From positions 865,239 to 929,238 of the forward strand of contig NZ_JAMSLW010000001.1 in assembly GCF_024643285.1 (NCBI RefSeq): a DNA stretch of 64,000 nucleotides, read 5' to 3'. The position numbers and the translations under genes are program-made. The notes under the pieces are model-generated. The model did not search any database and was not told where the DNA came from. It saw nothing but the letters and a program-made list of their open reading frames with translations. This DNA is from Parapedobacter lycopersici (GTDB lineage: Bacteria > Bacteroidota > Bacteroidia > Sphingobacteriales > Sphingobacteriaceae). The stretch's first letter is position 1, and each line of letters begins with the position of its first letter. Shown here in pieces: positions 1-9,506 of the stretch.

Positions 1-351
1 TCCATGACTTCCCTGAAAAAAAGCACGTTGTCCACGCGTGAAAAGGAACAGCTGTACATGGCCCGCGAATATGTGGAATCCAACATGCTCCACCCCATCA
101 GCCTGCGGAATATCTGCCAGGCAACAGGGCTGAATGACTTTAAACTCAAAAAGGGGTTCAAAACGCTTTTCGGCGTTACGGTTTTCGAGTACCTGTCCGA
201 CCTGCGGATGCGGCATGCGCACAAACTGCTCACCGATACCTCTTCCCCTGTGTTTGAGGTTGCCTATTCCCTGGGATACAGCGAGCCCTATAATTTCACC
301 AAAGCATTTAAACGGCATTTCGGTTACCTGCCCAGCAAGCTCAAGGCCTAA
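1..351 (+). CDS. AraC-family transcriptional regulator, C-terminal part (cut by window edge)
   Basis: The visible 115 residues are the DNA-binding end of an AraC/XylS regulator: two helix-turn-helix units (about residues 25-110), with the first helices in the stretch LRNICQATGLNDFKLKKGF and the family signature GYSEPYNFTKAFKRHFGYLP near the end. An ATG lies at position 4, but the frame is open to the first base and a 115-residue product would lack any sensor domain, so the gene most likely begins outside the window. The target is unknown. The next gene starts 98 bp downstream on the same strand and need not be its target. The domain assignment is secure; the PchR-like subtype is only an impression. 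Confidence 0.85.
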   Translation, partial: SMTSLKKSTLSTREKEQLYMAREYVESNMLHPISLRNICQATGLNDFKLKKGFKTLFGVTVFEYLSDLRMRHAHKLLTDTSSPVFEVAYSLGYSEPYNFTKAFKRHFGYLPSKLKA

Positions 352-449
352 AGGGTATCCCTGAAATCCGTGATTTTCATTTTCCTGCCACCGGCATTTA
401 CCATTTCCCCCTAAATTACAGTACATTCGCTTAGCTATAATCCAATACC

Positions 450-3400
450 ATGAGTAATACCCCGCTACCCATCCCGCGCAAAAATATCCTGATCACGGCT
501 GCCGTTGCGGCGGTGGTCATCGCGGCGGCCATCTTTGCGATATGGAAATACGGCCAGGCCGATACGGTAAACGCCGGCAATACGGCCTTTGCCCAATACA
601 TTGAAGGGTACACTACCGGGGTGATCTCCCGCGAAGGTACGGTGCGGGTACGGCTGGCCACACAGGTCAGCACACTGCACCAGCCCAACCAGGAGGAAAG
701 CCGTAAACTTTTCAACCTGAGCCCTTCGGTCAAGGGCAAAACGTACTGGATAGATGCACGCACCGTTGAATTCCGGCCGGACAAGCCGTTCGAACCCGGA
801 GAGACGTACGTCGCGACCTTCCAGTTGGACCAGGTGGCCGATGTCAGCGATGCGCTTAAGCAGTTTACGTTTGATTTTAAGATCATTGCACCATCCTACC
901 GCGTCGAATTCGACGGCCTGAAAGCACAGACCGGCAACTCGACCGACCGGATGAAATTTACGGGAACAGTACTGCTTGCGGATGTGGAGGAACCGGCAGC
1001 GGTCGAGAAAATCGTAAACGCAACCTATGGAGGCAAAGCAACGGCCATCAGCTGGCAGCACCAGCCCGGGTCGCGTACCGCGACATTCACGATTGATTCC
1101 CTTGCCCGCGGCAAACAGGCCACCAAGCTGACGCTGGCAATCGACGGCCGGCCGATAAGGTCAGAAAAGCAAAGCAAAAAGGAAATTGAAGTACCCCGGC
1201 TGGGCGATTTCAAGGTACTGGATGTCCGTGCCGTGCACGAGCCTGAACAGTATGTATTGGTCCAATTTTCCGATCCCCTGCTGGTTGCCCAGAACCTCGA
1301 CGGCCTCATCCAGATCAGTGAAACGAATGACACCCGCTATACCATTGACGGCAGTGAGGTAAAAGTATATGCGCCTGATTTACTGGAAGGCAGTTATTCC
1401 ATTGCCATCAACGAAGGGGTGGAAAACATCAATTCCCAGAAAATCAGCACGGCTTATGCGGCCAACGTAAATTTCGAGAACAGGCTGCCCGCGGTAAGCA
1501 TACCGGGTATGGGTACCATACTGCCGGGCTCCGACCGCCTGACCATGCCCTTTGAAGCAGTCAACCTGCGGGCGGTGGACGTAACCATTGTCAAAATCTT
1601 TGAAAACAACGTGCCGCAGTATTTCCAAAACACCTACGACAGCAAATACGAATTACGCAGGGTCGCCAAACCCGTGGTACAGACAACCATCGCACTTGAC
1701 ACCGACAAGAGTGTCAACCTGCGGCGCAAAAACCGGTTTTCTCTGGATATCGATCACCTCCTTAAAACGGAACCGGGAGCTATCTACCGGGTGCTTATCG
1801 GTTTCAGGCAAAGCTATTCCGTCTATCCCTGCAGCGATCAGGATATGGAGGCTATCCGGGAGGCAGAGGAAGCGTATCAGGGCAGCTATTATGCCGATAA
1901 TATTGATGAAGACGACGAATTCTGGGCACGCTATAACAGCTATTATCCATACGATTACGATTGGGATGAACGCGACAACCCCTGCCACAGCTCCTATTAT
2001 ACGACGGATCGATGGGCCAGCCGCGACATGCTGGCATCCAATATCGGCCTGATCGTCAAGGGGGGCAACGACAACAGCATGACCGTGGTTGCAACGGATA
2101 TCCTCACGGCACAGCCGATGGCAGGCGTCGAAGTCAAGGTGCTCGACTACCAGCAGCAGGTCATCCAGACGGCAACCACCGATAACGAAGGTTTTGCACG
2201 GTTCGACGTATCCCGCAAGCCATTCATGCTGATTGCTTCCCGCGGGGAGGAACGGGGTTACCTTAAGTTAGATGATGGTGCCGCACTTCCCCTCAGCCGG
2301 TTCGATGTAGGGGGCGATATTGTACAGAAAGGCATCAAAGGCTTTATTTACGGCGAGCGCGGGGTATGGCGACCGGGTGATTCACTATATATCGGATTTA
2401 TCATGGAAGATCTTTCGGCTAACTTACCCGAAGGGCATCCGGTTACCTTTGAACTGTATAACCCCAAGGGACAATTGAGTAAACGCCTTGTCGAATCCAA
2501 ACATACCAACGGATTTTACACCTTCCAAACCAACACCGAAAGCACCGCCCCCACCGGCAATTGGCTGGCCAAGATCAATGTGGGCGGCGCAACATTCCAG
2601 AAAACACTGAAAATTGAAACGGTAATGCCCAATCGGCTTAAACTCACGCTCGATTTCGGCAATAAAAAAATACTGGGCAGGGGCACCGATACCAATATCG
2701 GCTTATCGGCAAACTGGCTGTTCGGCGCCAGCGGCCGGAACCTGAAAGCCCGTGTGGAGGCCACGGTATCGCCCATGAAAACGGAGTTTCCGGATTTCAA
2801 ATCGTATACGTTTGACGATCCCACACGTGCTTACGCGACGGAAAGCCAGGTACTGTTCGACGGCACCCTGAATGAACAGGGAAAGGCTGCGTTCTCTTCG
2901 GATATCTCGGCCGTCAATAACGCACCGGGCATGCTGCGCGCCAGTTTCACCACGCGGGTGTTCGAGCCGGGCGGCAATTTCAGTATCGACAACGTGAGCA
3001 TGCCTTACAGTCCGTACAACAGCTATGTCGGCATCCGTACCCCCGAGGGCGACCGCCTGTCGGGCATGCTGCTCACCGATAAGGACCATGAGGTAAGTAT
3101 TGTCATTGCAGACGCTAACGGCAAGCGGATCAGTGGAAACCGGAACGTGCAGGTCGAGTTTTACAAGATCCGCTGGCAGTGGTGGTGGAACCAGGAAGGA
3201 GAATACCTGGGCAATTTCACACAGGACAAATACAACCAGCTGCTCAAAAAGGAAACCATTACTGTACGGAATGGAGCCGGTAAATGGAACCTCCGCGTCA
3301 ACTATCCGGACTGGGGGCGCTACCTGATCCGCGTGGTAGACCCCGAGAGCGGACACGCGTCCGGCAAGACACTGTATGTCGACTGGCCCGGATGGGCACA

Positions 3401-6047
3401 GCGCGAACAGCAGAACAATCCTACGGAAGCTTCCATGCTTTCATTCACATCGGACAAGGCGCAATACCAAGTGGGCGACGAGGTAACCCTGACCATCCCT
3501 TCATCTGAAGGGGGGCGCGGACTGATCAGTCTCGAAAATGGCAGCCGGGTACTCCGGAGCTGGTGGATCGACACCAAACAGGGACAAACGATACACCGGT
3601 TCAAGGTGGAAGAAGCCATGGCCCCCAACCTGTTTGTAAACGTGACCCTGCTGCAGCCGCATGCACAGACTGCAAATGACCTTCCGATCCGGATGTACGG
3701 CGTGATACCGCTGATTGTGGAAAACCCGAAAACCCAGCTGAAACCCCGGATCGATATCGCGGAAACACTACGCCCGGAAACAAAATCAAACATCACAGTA
3801 ACGGAAACGGGGGGCAAGGCCATGACCTATACCATCGCGATTGTAGACGAAGGGTTGCTTGACCTCACGCGGTTTAAGACACCCGATCCGCATGCGAGCT
3901 TTTACGCCCGCGAGGCACTGGGTGTAAAATCGTGGGATCTGTTCGATCAGGTCATCGGGGCATGGGGCGGCGACCTGGAGCGGATTCTCAGTATTGGCGG
4001 TGATGGAGACATCAACCGGAACGTAAATCCGGCGAAAGCCAACCGTTTTAATCCGGTAGTCAAATTCCTGGGCCCTTTCACACTCCGCAAAGGCGGCAAG
4101 AATACCCATGAATTTACACTGCCCCAATATGTCGGATCGGTGCGAGCGATGGTCGTGGCCGGTCAGGACGGGGCCTATGGATTCGCTGAAAAAGCCGTGG
4201 CGGTAAAGAAACCGCTGATGCTGCTGGCTACGCTTCCCCGGGTAGTCGGCCCCGGCGAAACATTCAAACTGCCCCTGACGGTCTTTGCCATGGAAGACCG
4301 CATCAAACAGGTTCAGCTGCAGGTAACCGCCAGTGGCGGCCTGTCAGTTACGGACGCCAACCAAACAGTTTCATTTGCGGAACAGGGTGAAAAAATGGCC
4401 TATGCCACCGTCAGGGCCGGCAACAGCACCGGGGTCGGTAAAATCAGGGCGGTCGCCAAAAGCGGCAATGAAACAGCGGTTTACGAGGTGGAAATTGACA
4501 TCCGTAATCCCAATCCGTTCATTACCGCCGTCAGTGAGTCGACGGTTAAAGGCGGGTCCGACTGGCAACAGGACATTAAGCCGCTGGGACCCGGAAACGG
4601 CAACAGCATGATGGTCGAAGTATCCACACTCCCGCCGATTAACCTGACCAAACGGCTGAGCTACCTGATCCGGTATCCGCACGGCTGCCTCGAACAGGTA
4701 ACGTCGGGCGTATTCCCGCAGCTGATGATCGACCGGCTGACGGCATTGACAGCAGACCAGAAACGTGCGGTGGATCGCAACATCAAAGCCGGTATCAACC
4801 GGATACGGGGATACCAATTGCCCCCGGGCGGATTCGGCTACTGGCCGGGTGCCAGCGATGCCGATGAATGGAGTACGAATTACGCGGGCCACTTCCTCCT
4901 GGAAGCCCAGGACAAGGGATACGCTGTCCCGGCCGGCATGCTCGATGCATGGAAACGGTACCAGCAGCGCATGGCGCAGCAATGGTCGCCCAACCAGTAT
5001 AACTGGCGGGGCGGCGACCTCGTACAGGCCTACCGGCTATACCTGCTTGCCAGGGCCAAAGCACCTGAAATGGGGGCAATGAACCGGCTGAAGGAATTCC
5101 CCTACCTTTCGGACGAAGCCGCCTGGCGCCTGGCTGCGGCATATCAACTGGCGGGCCAGGGCATCGTTGCCGGCCAGATGATCAAAGGCCGGAGCACGTC
5201 ATCCAAACCGTATGACCATGCCGGCTATACGTTCGGGTCGAACCTGCGCGACCAGGCCATGATCCTGGAAACGCTGGAGCTGATGGGCCGGAAACAGGAG
5301 GCGGAGAAGGTACTGCTGGCCGTGGCCGCCAGTCTGGGTAACGAAAGCTGGTACAGCACGCAGACCACTGCCTATGCCCTGCTGGCCATTGCCAAATTCG
5401 GCGACGGCGCAACCGGCAAAAACAGTTTTACCTATTCACTGAACGGCAAGGATACGCCGGTCGAAATGGAAACATACCTCCATCGGATTACGCTCGATGC
5501 ATCAAACCCGAACAACCGGATAGCCATCCGGAATCCGGGCGACAAGGCGCTGTATATCCGCGTGATCCGCGAAGGCCAGCTGCCCCCGGGTGAAAACCCG
5601 CCGCTGGACAATCATCCCGAACGCCTTTCCATGACGGTACGGTATACCACACCCCAGGGTGAGGTCATTAACCCGGCCCTGCTGACACAGGGCACGGATT
5701 TCGTTGCAGTTGTGACACTCAAAAATACGGGAAACATGGGTACGTATGAACAGCTGGCGCTGACGCAGATTTTCCCTTCCGGATGGGAAATTATCAACAC
5801 CAGGCTCAGCGATAACGATCCGGCATTGCAAAGTGCCCCGGCAACGTACCGCGACATCCGCGACGACCGTGTGCTCACTTATTTCAATATCCGGCAGCAG
5901 GAAACACTGACCTACCGCGTGTTGCTGAATGCGTCCTATACCGGCAGGTATTTTCTGCCACCGGTACATGCAGAAGCCATGTATGACAACCGCATAGGTG
6001 CTTCAACCACCGGCAGCTGGGTAGAGGTAGCGCCCGAACAGCGTTAG
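450..6047 (+). CDS. Bacterial alpha-2-macroglobulin family protein with intact thioester
   Basis: A 1865-residue protein of the bacterial alpha-2-macroglobulin (YfhM-like) family. These periplasmic proteins trap proteases by covalent capture after bait cleavage. A membrane anchor lies at about residues 13-33; there is no lipobox cysteine. MG-type domains, the A2M_N and A2M domains and the thioester domain follow. The thioester motif GCLEQ is intact, with Cys1413, and a YWPGASDADEWSTNYAGHF-type stretch follows in the alpha-alpha toroid. Residues about 460-525 form an unusual Tyr/Asp/Glu-rich insert with two cysteines that could form a disulfide. The usual partner pbpC (PBP1c) is not adjacent. 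The gene converges on ddl with a 4-bp overlap of the stop codons. TACATTCG at 422-429 is one base from the TAnnTTTG element, a weak promoter candidate. Confidence 0.93.
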   Translation: MSNTPLPIPRKNILITAAVAAVVIAAAIFAIWKYGQADTVNAGNTAFAQYIEGYTTGVISREGTVRVRLATQVSTLHQPNQEESRKLFNLSPSVKGKTYWIDARTVEFRPDKPFEPGETYVATFQLDQVADVSDALKQFTFDFKIIAPSYRVEFDGLKAQTGNSTDRMKFTGTVLLADVEEPAAVEKIVNATYGGKATAISWQHQPGSRTATFTIDSLARGKQATKLTLAIDGRPIRSEKQSKKEIEVPRLGDFKVLDVRAVHEPEQYVLVQFSDPLLVAQNLDGLIQISETNDTRYTIDGSEVKVYAPDLLEGSYSIAINEGVENINSQKISTAYAANVNFENRLPAVSIPGMGTILPGSDRLTMPFEAVNLRAVDVTIVKIFENNVPQYFQNTYDSKYELRRVAKPVVQTTIALDTDKSVNLRRKNRFSLDIDHLLKTEPGAIYRVLIGFRQSYSVYPCSDQDMEAIREAEEAYQGSYYADNIDEDDEFWARYNSYYPYDYDWDERDNPCHSSYYTTDRWASRDMLASNIGLIVKGGNDNSMTVVATDILTAQPMAGVEVKVLDYQQQVIQTATTDNEGFARFDVSRKPFMLIASRGEERGYLKLDDGAALPLSRFDVGGDIVQKGIKGFIYGERGVWRPGDSLYIGFIMEDLSANLPEGHPVTFELYNPKGQLSKRLVESKHTNGFYTFQTNTESTAPTGNWLAKINVGGATFQKTLKIETVMPNRLKLTLDFGNKKILGRGTDTNIGLSANWLFGASGRNLKARVEATVSPMKTEFPDFKSYTFDDPTRAYATESQVLFDGTLNEQGKAAFSSDISAVNNAPGMLRASFTTRVFEPGGNFSIDNVSMPYSPYNSYVGIRTPEGDRLSGMLLTDKDHEVSIVIADANGKRISGNRNVQVEFYKIRWQWWWNQEGEYLGNFTQDKYNQLLKKETITVRNGAGKWNLRVNYPDWGRYLIRVVDPESGHASGKTLYVDWPGWAQREQQNNPTEASMLSFTSDKAQYQVGDEVTLTIPSSEGGRGLISLENGSRVLRSWWIDTKQGQTIHRFKVEEAMAPNLFVNVTLLQPHAQTANDLPIRMYGVIPLIVENPKTQLKPRIDIAETLRPETKSNITVTETGGKAMTYTIAIVDEGLLDLTRFKTPDPHASFYAREALGVKSWDLFDQVIGAWGGDLERILSIGGDGDINRNVNPAKANRFNPVVKFLGPFTLRKGGKNTHEFTLPQYVGSVRAMVVAGQDGAYGFAEKAVAVKKPLMLLATLPRVVGPGETFKLPLTVFAMEDRIKQVQLQVTASGGLSVTDANQTVSFAEQGEKMAYATVRAGNSTGVGKIRAVAKSGNETAVYEVEIDIRNPNPFITAVSESTVKGGSDWQQDIKPLGPGNGNSMMVEVSTLPPINLTKRLSYLIRYPHGCLEQVTSGVFPQLMIDRLTALTADQKRAVDRNIKAGINRIRGYQLPPGGFGYWPGASDADEWSTNYAGHFLLEAQDKGYAVPAGMLDAWKRYQQRMAQQWSPNQYNWRGGDLVQAYRLYLLARAKAPEMGAMNRLKEFPYLSDEAAWRLAAAYQLAGQGIVAGQMIKGRSTSSKPYDHAGYTFGSNLRDQAMILETLELMGRKQEAEKVLLAVAASLGNESWYSTQTTAYALLAIAKFGDGATGKNSFTYSLNGKDTPVEMETYLHRITLDASNPNNRIAIRNPGDKALYIRVIREGQLPPGENPPLDNHPERLSMTVRYTTPQGEVINPALLTQGTDFVAVVTLKNTGNMGTYEQLALTQIFPSGWEIINTRLSDNDPALQSAPATYRDIRDDRVLTYFNIRQQETLTYRVLLNASYTGRYFLPPVHAEAMYDNRIGASTTGSWVEVAPEQR

Positions 6048-7057
6048 GCCACGTAAGCAGCCGCCTTCAATGCCTGCTCAATGAGCTCGCCATAGAAGGC
6101 GGATTCCTTCATGCCGGCCGCACGCACCTGCTGGGGGATAAAGCTTTGGGCAGTTTGCCCGGGAATGGTATTGATCTCAATGAAGTAAAACCGGTCCGTA
6201 CCGCGGTGGAAGAAAAAGTCTACCCGCACCATGCCTTTGCAGTTCAGCCGCAGGTAAATGGCTTTCACAATCCGTTCCACCCGCCCGCGCTGCTCGGGGT
6301 TAAGGTCGGCCGGGGTTACCTCCTTGGTCAGGCCCGGTAAATATTTGGCTTCAAAATCGAAAAACTCCCGATCGGTGATCACCTCTGTTACCGGCAGCAC
6401 CACCAGGTCATTGGCGCGGCGGTAGATGCCCACCGAAAACTCACGGCCTTCCACAAATTCCTCCACAATGACCTGCCGGCCGGTATTCGCAGCATTGAAC
6501 GCTTTTTCCACGGCTGCTTCCAGCTGGTCGTCCGCCGTTACCTTACTCATTCCGATGCTGCTGCCCCCCGCGTTCGGTTTTACGAAGTAAGGCAATGTCA
6601 GTCCGCCCAACAGTGCCGCCGCCGCGCCGCGCTGGGCATCAAACAGCTGCACGGATTTGGCCAGGTGCAGCTCAGGGATGCCGTTAAGCACGGCTTTCGT
6701 ATACGCTTTGTTCATGGTCAGTGCCGAAGTCAGTGTGTCGCACGACGTATAGGGCAGGCCAATCAGATCCAGGTATCCCTGAAGACGGCCGTCTTCTCCG
6801 GGAGATCCATGAACCATGATGAATGCTACATCAAAACGAATGGTTCGGCCAGCAATCGACAGGGTGAAATTTTCACGGTTTACCGGATATTTTTCTCCGT
6901 TTTCCGCCGGATGGTACCAGCCATCGGGTGTAATCACGACCGGATACACTTCGTACCGGGAAGCATCAAGCTGCCGGCCGACAAATTCGGCGCTTTTCAA
7001 AGAAACTTCGGCCTCGGCCGTGTATCCACCGGTAATTAATGCTATTTTTGTGCGCAT
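6044..7057 (-). CDS. ddl: D-alanine--D-alanine ligase
   Basis: A 337-residue cytoplasmic ATP-grasp ligase that joins two D-alanines for the peptidoglycan stem peptide. It shows the Ddl N-terminal signature GGYTAEAEVSLKSAE, the phosphate-binding loop VKPNAGGSSIGMSKV, the ATP-grasp stretch VEEFVEGREFSVGIY and the metal-binding C-terminal motif EINTIPGQT. The length is slightly under the usual 350-370, which is common in Bacteroidota. The start is the ATG at 7057, 20 bp downstream of a good Bacteroidota promoter. The gene is divergent from the PASTA protein gene, so cell-wall genes are grouped here. Its 3' end overlaps the alpha-2-macroglobulin stop by 4 bp on the opposite strand. Confidence 0.96.
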   Translation of the reverse strand: MRTKIALITGGYTAEAEVSLKSAEFVGRQLDASRYEVYPVVITPDGWYHPAENGEKYPVNRENFTLSIAGRTIRFDVAFIMVHGSPGEDGRLQGYLDLIGLPYTSCDTLTSALTMNKAYTKAVLNGIPELHLAKSVQLFDAQRGAAAALLGGLTLPYFVKPNAGGSSIGMSKVTADDQLEAAVEKAFNAANTGRQVIVEEFVEGREFSVGIYRRANDLVVLPVTEVITDREFFDFEAKYLPGLTKEVTPADLNPEQRGRVERIVKAIYLRLNCKGMVRVDFFFHRGTDRFYFIEINTIPGQTAQSFIPQQVRAAGMKESAFYGELIEQALKAAAYVA

Positions 7058-7077
7058 GGTCGTTCGTTGAGTTCAGG

Positions 7078-7108
7078 CAAACATAGCTAAACTCATTTTG
7101 ATATGCAA
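7078..7108 (-). promoter_or_regulatory. Predicted Bacteroidota housekeeping promoter for ddl
   Basis: On the minus strand TTG (7108-7106) is followed after 20 nt by TATGTTTG (7085-7078), matching the primary sigma consensus TTG-N19-21-TAnnTTTG. The start codon of ddl lies about 20 bp further on, giving a very short leader. The match is by eye; no transcript data are available. Confidence 0.6.
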
Positions 7109-7256
7109 GCAGGGATCCGGACCGATCAGCTGGAAATTTTCAGGATATGCAGCCGGCAGGCACGGGGTGCCCGGTGGATGATAAATTATGGCGTTAATAT
7201 TGCTATGACATACGCGATACGGATGTATCGGATAAATCGACTATGCAGGATTTGAT

Positions 7257-8015
7257 ATGAATAAATTCTTCCAATACCTAAGAACGGAAACTTTTAGGAA
7301 AACCCTTATTGCGGCGCTTATTGCCTTGGTTGTCTTCTTTTTAGTCATCTTTTTCGGGCTCAGGCAGTATACACGTTACGACGAATCGATACTCGTGCCG
7401 CAGCTCAAGGGCATGCTGATCAACGAAGCGGTTGAGAAGCTCGAATCGCAGGGCTTCTCATACGACCTGGATTCGGTGTACCAGATGGACGCACGGCCCG
7501 GACTGGTGATCGAGCAGGACCCGGATCCCAATACCAAAGTAAAAGAAAACCGGACGCTGTACCTGACGATCATTACGCGTACGGCACCCGAAGTTGCATT
7601 TCCGGACCTTGTGGAAAAAACGTTTATCGAAGCCAGGGCGATGCTCAACAGCTACGGCCTCAAACTGGGTGACACCACCTATATTCCGGACATTGCCCGC
7701 GACGTGGTGCTGGATGTCAAATTCGGCGGGGAAAAGCTAAATGCCGGACGGCCCATTCCCAAGGGATCGATCATCGACCTGGTCTTGGGCGATGGCCGGG
7801 GAGCCAATGAAGTGCAGGTACCCGACCTAACCGGACTAACCCTGGAACAGGCACGGTTTGCCCTCCGGGGCGTATCATTGACACTCGGCGCAACCAACTA
7901 CATGGGGCCCGTGGTGGACAGCCTCTCCGCGGTCATCGTATCGCAGACCCCCACACCGGAAAATCCCCGGGTAAGCATCGGAACGCCCGTTAACGTGGCA
8001 CTGACCAACCAATAA
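7257..8015 (+). CDS. PASTA domain-containing membrane protein
   Basis: A 252-residue protein with a short cytoplasmic tail, one transmembrane helix (about residues 16-36) and three PASTA repeats filling the rest (about 43-110, 112-180 and 183-252). Each repeat has the typical VPDLxGxxxxEAxxxLxxxGL pattern and ends in a QxPxPxxxV-like segment. PASTA domains elsewhere bind uncrosslinked peptidoglycan or serve as spacers on Ser/Thr kinases and penicillin-binding proteins. Here there is no kinase or transpeptidase domain. The gene lies 32 bp upstream of mltG in the same direction and opposite ddl, so a cell-wall role is a reasonable inference. The start ATG lies directly before the helix. Confidence 0.9.
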   Translation: MNKFFQYLRTETFRKTLIAALIALVVFFLVIFFGLRQYTRYDESILVPQLKGMLINEAVEKLESQGFSYDLDSVYQMDARPGLVIEQDPDPNTKVKENRTLYLTIITRTAPEVAFPDLVEKTFIEARAMLNSYGLKLGDTTYIPDIARDVVLDVKFGGEKLNAGRPIPKGSIIDLVLGDGRGANEVQVPDLTGLTLEQARFALRGVSLTLGATNYMGPVVDSLSAVIVSQTPTPENPRVSIGTPVNVALTNQ

Positions 8016-8047
8016 TCACCATAAGGAGCCCCAACCAAATCAGTCAT

Positions 8048-9094
8048 ATGGGAGAAAAAAAGAAAGGGAATATTGTCAAGATCAGCGTAGCCGTGCTGAT
8101 CGTCGCTGTTGCAGTCGGCGGCTTTATTGCATTTAAGTTTTACCAGCGTTTTTTTGCACCCAACGTCACCGACAGGGAAACGTACCTGTATATTCATTCC
8201 GGCTGGGACTTTGAAGACCTCATAGCCAGCATGGGCCAGCTCGGAATCGTGCAGGATACCGCATCTTTCCGCTGGGCGGCTGAAAAAATGGATTACCCCG
8301 GCCGGGTCAAAGCCGGCAGGTACAAGCTGGAACCCGGAACAAACAACCGTACTTTAATCAATAAGTTGGGCGGCGGATTCCAGGATCCGGTGCAATTGCG
8401 GTTTGCAAACGTTCGGTTAAAGGAAAATTTCGCAGCGTTGCTGGCCAGCCAGCTGGAACCGGATTCCCTTGCATTTATTAACCTGCTCAACAGCGACAGC
8501 GTAGCGGCAAAATACGGGTTTACCTCCCAGGATTTTTTCAGCATGTTCATCCCCAACACGTATGAGGTGTACTGGAATACGTCCGCGGAAAGCTTCATCG
8601 ACCGGATGGCTACGGAGTACAACAAATTCTGGGACAACGGACGACGGGAAAAAGCGGCCAGCCTGAACCTCACGCCCTCGGAAGTCAGCACACTGGCGGC
8701 GATCGTCAAGGGTGAAGCCCTTCACGTAGCCGAAATGCCCACGATCGCCGGGCTATACATCAACCGGCTGCACCGGGGCATGCTGCTGCAGGCCGACCCT
8801 ACGGTCATTTTTGCTGCCAATGACTTCACGATCAGACGGGTATTGTATCGGCACCTGGCCCTGGATTCGCCCTACAACACGTATAAATACACCGGACTCC
8901 CTCCCGGCCCCATCATGATGCCCAGTATTGCGTCCATCGATGCCGTACTCAATTATCAGAAGCACGACTACCTGTATATGTGTGCGAAAGAAGACTTTTC
9001 GGGCTACCACAATTTCGCGGTTACGCAGGCTGAGCACAACATCAACGCCCGGCGGTTCCAGCAGGCCCTGAATGAACGAAATATCAAGCGCTAA
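8048..9094 (+). CDS. mltG: Endolytic peptidoglycan transglycosylase MltG
   Basis: A 348-residue YceG/MltG-family enzyme anchored by an N-terminal helix (about residues 10-30). It cuts nascent glycan strands and so sets glycan length. The catalytic region reads AIVKGEALHVAEMPTIAGLY followed by INRL and LQADPTVIFA, which aligns with the E. coli motif. Glu223 is the likely catalytic acid. The downstream GLPPGPI motif is also present. Its stop codon shares an A with the start of the next gene (ATG at 9094), indicating translational coupling, and it follows the PASTA gene by 32 bp. An AAGGAG lies 17 nt before the ATG, too far to be a convincing ribosome binding site. Confidence 0.95.
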   Translation: MGEKKKGNIVKISVAVLIVAVAVGGFIAFKFYQRFFAPNVTDRETYLYIHSGWDFEDLIASMGQLGIVQDTASFRWAAEKMDYPGRVKAGRYKLEPGTNNRTLINKLGGGFQDPVQLRFANVRLKENFAALLASQLEPDSLAFINLLNSDSVAAKYGFTSQDFFSMFIPNTYEVYWNTSAESFIDRMATEYNKFWDNGRREKAASLNLTPSEVSTLAAIVKGEALHVAEMPTIAGLYINRLHRGMLLQADPTVIFAANDFTIRRVLYRHLALDSPYNTYKYTGLPPGPIMMPSIASIDAVLNYQKHDYLYMCAKEDFSGYHNFAVTQAEHNINARRFQQALNERNIKR

Positions 9095-9501
9095 TGTTTA
9101 CCTTTGAGACAAAAGTAAGGGTTCGATATGCGGAAACCGACCAGATGGGTTATGTTTATTACGGCAACTATGCCACCTATTATGAGATCGGCCGCGTAGA
9201 AATGATGCGCAGCCTGGGCACGTCATACAAGGCACTGGAGACGGGCGGCGTCATGCTTCCCGTGCTGGAGATGCAAACCCGGTTTATCAAGCCGGCCAGA
9301 TACGATGAAGCGCTGGTAATCCGGGTTCATTTAAGGGAAATGCCGACTGTAAAAATCGCATTTGATTATGAATTGTTTAACGAAGCAGGCGAACTGATCA
9401 ATACAGGCAAGACAACGCTGGCCTTCATCGACATGAAGCGCAACAAGCCCTGCAGGGCACCCGCCGATTTTACCGAACGCCTGCAACCCTATTTTGGATA
9501 G
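9094..9501 (+). CDS. YbgC/FadM-type acyl-CoA thioesterase (hotdog fold)
   Basis: A 135-residue single-domain 4-hydroxybenzoyl-CoA-thioesterase-like protein. The family signature is RYAETDQMGYVYYGNYATYY, with Asp16 in the position of the catalytic aspartate of YbgC, followed by EIGRVEMMRSLG. It is expected to hydrolyse acyl-CoA in the cytoplasm; the chain-length preference cannot be read from sequence. The start overlaps the mltG stop by one base and the BrkB-type gene follows after 5 bp, so PASTA-mltG-thioesterase-BrkB look like one operon. Confidence 0.9.
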   Translation: MFTFETKVRVRYAETDQMGYVYYGNYATYYEIGRVEMMRSLGTSYKALETGGVMLPVLEMQTRFIKPARYDEALVIRVHLREMPTVKIAFDYELFNEAGELINTGKTTLAFIDMKRNKPCRAPADFTERLQPYFG

Positions 9502-9506
9502 TAAAC

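Noticed and set aside
1-351. A complete 115-residue AraC-type regulator starting at position 4
   Set aside because: The frame is open to the window edge and only the DNA-binding half is present, so it is most likely a cut gene, not a small stand-alone regulator.
422-429. TACATTCG as promoter of the alpha-2-macroglobulin gene
   Set aside because: One mismatch to TAnnTTTG and no TTG box at the right spacing, so it is mentioned only as weak and not listed as a feature.
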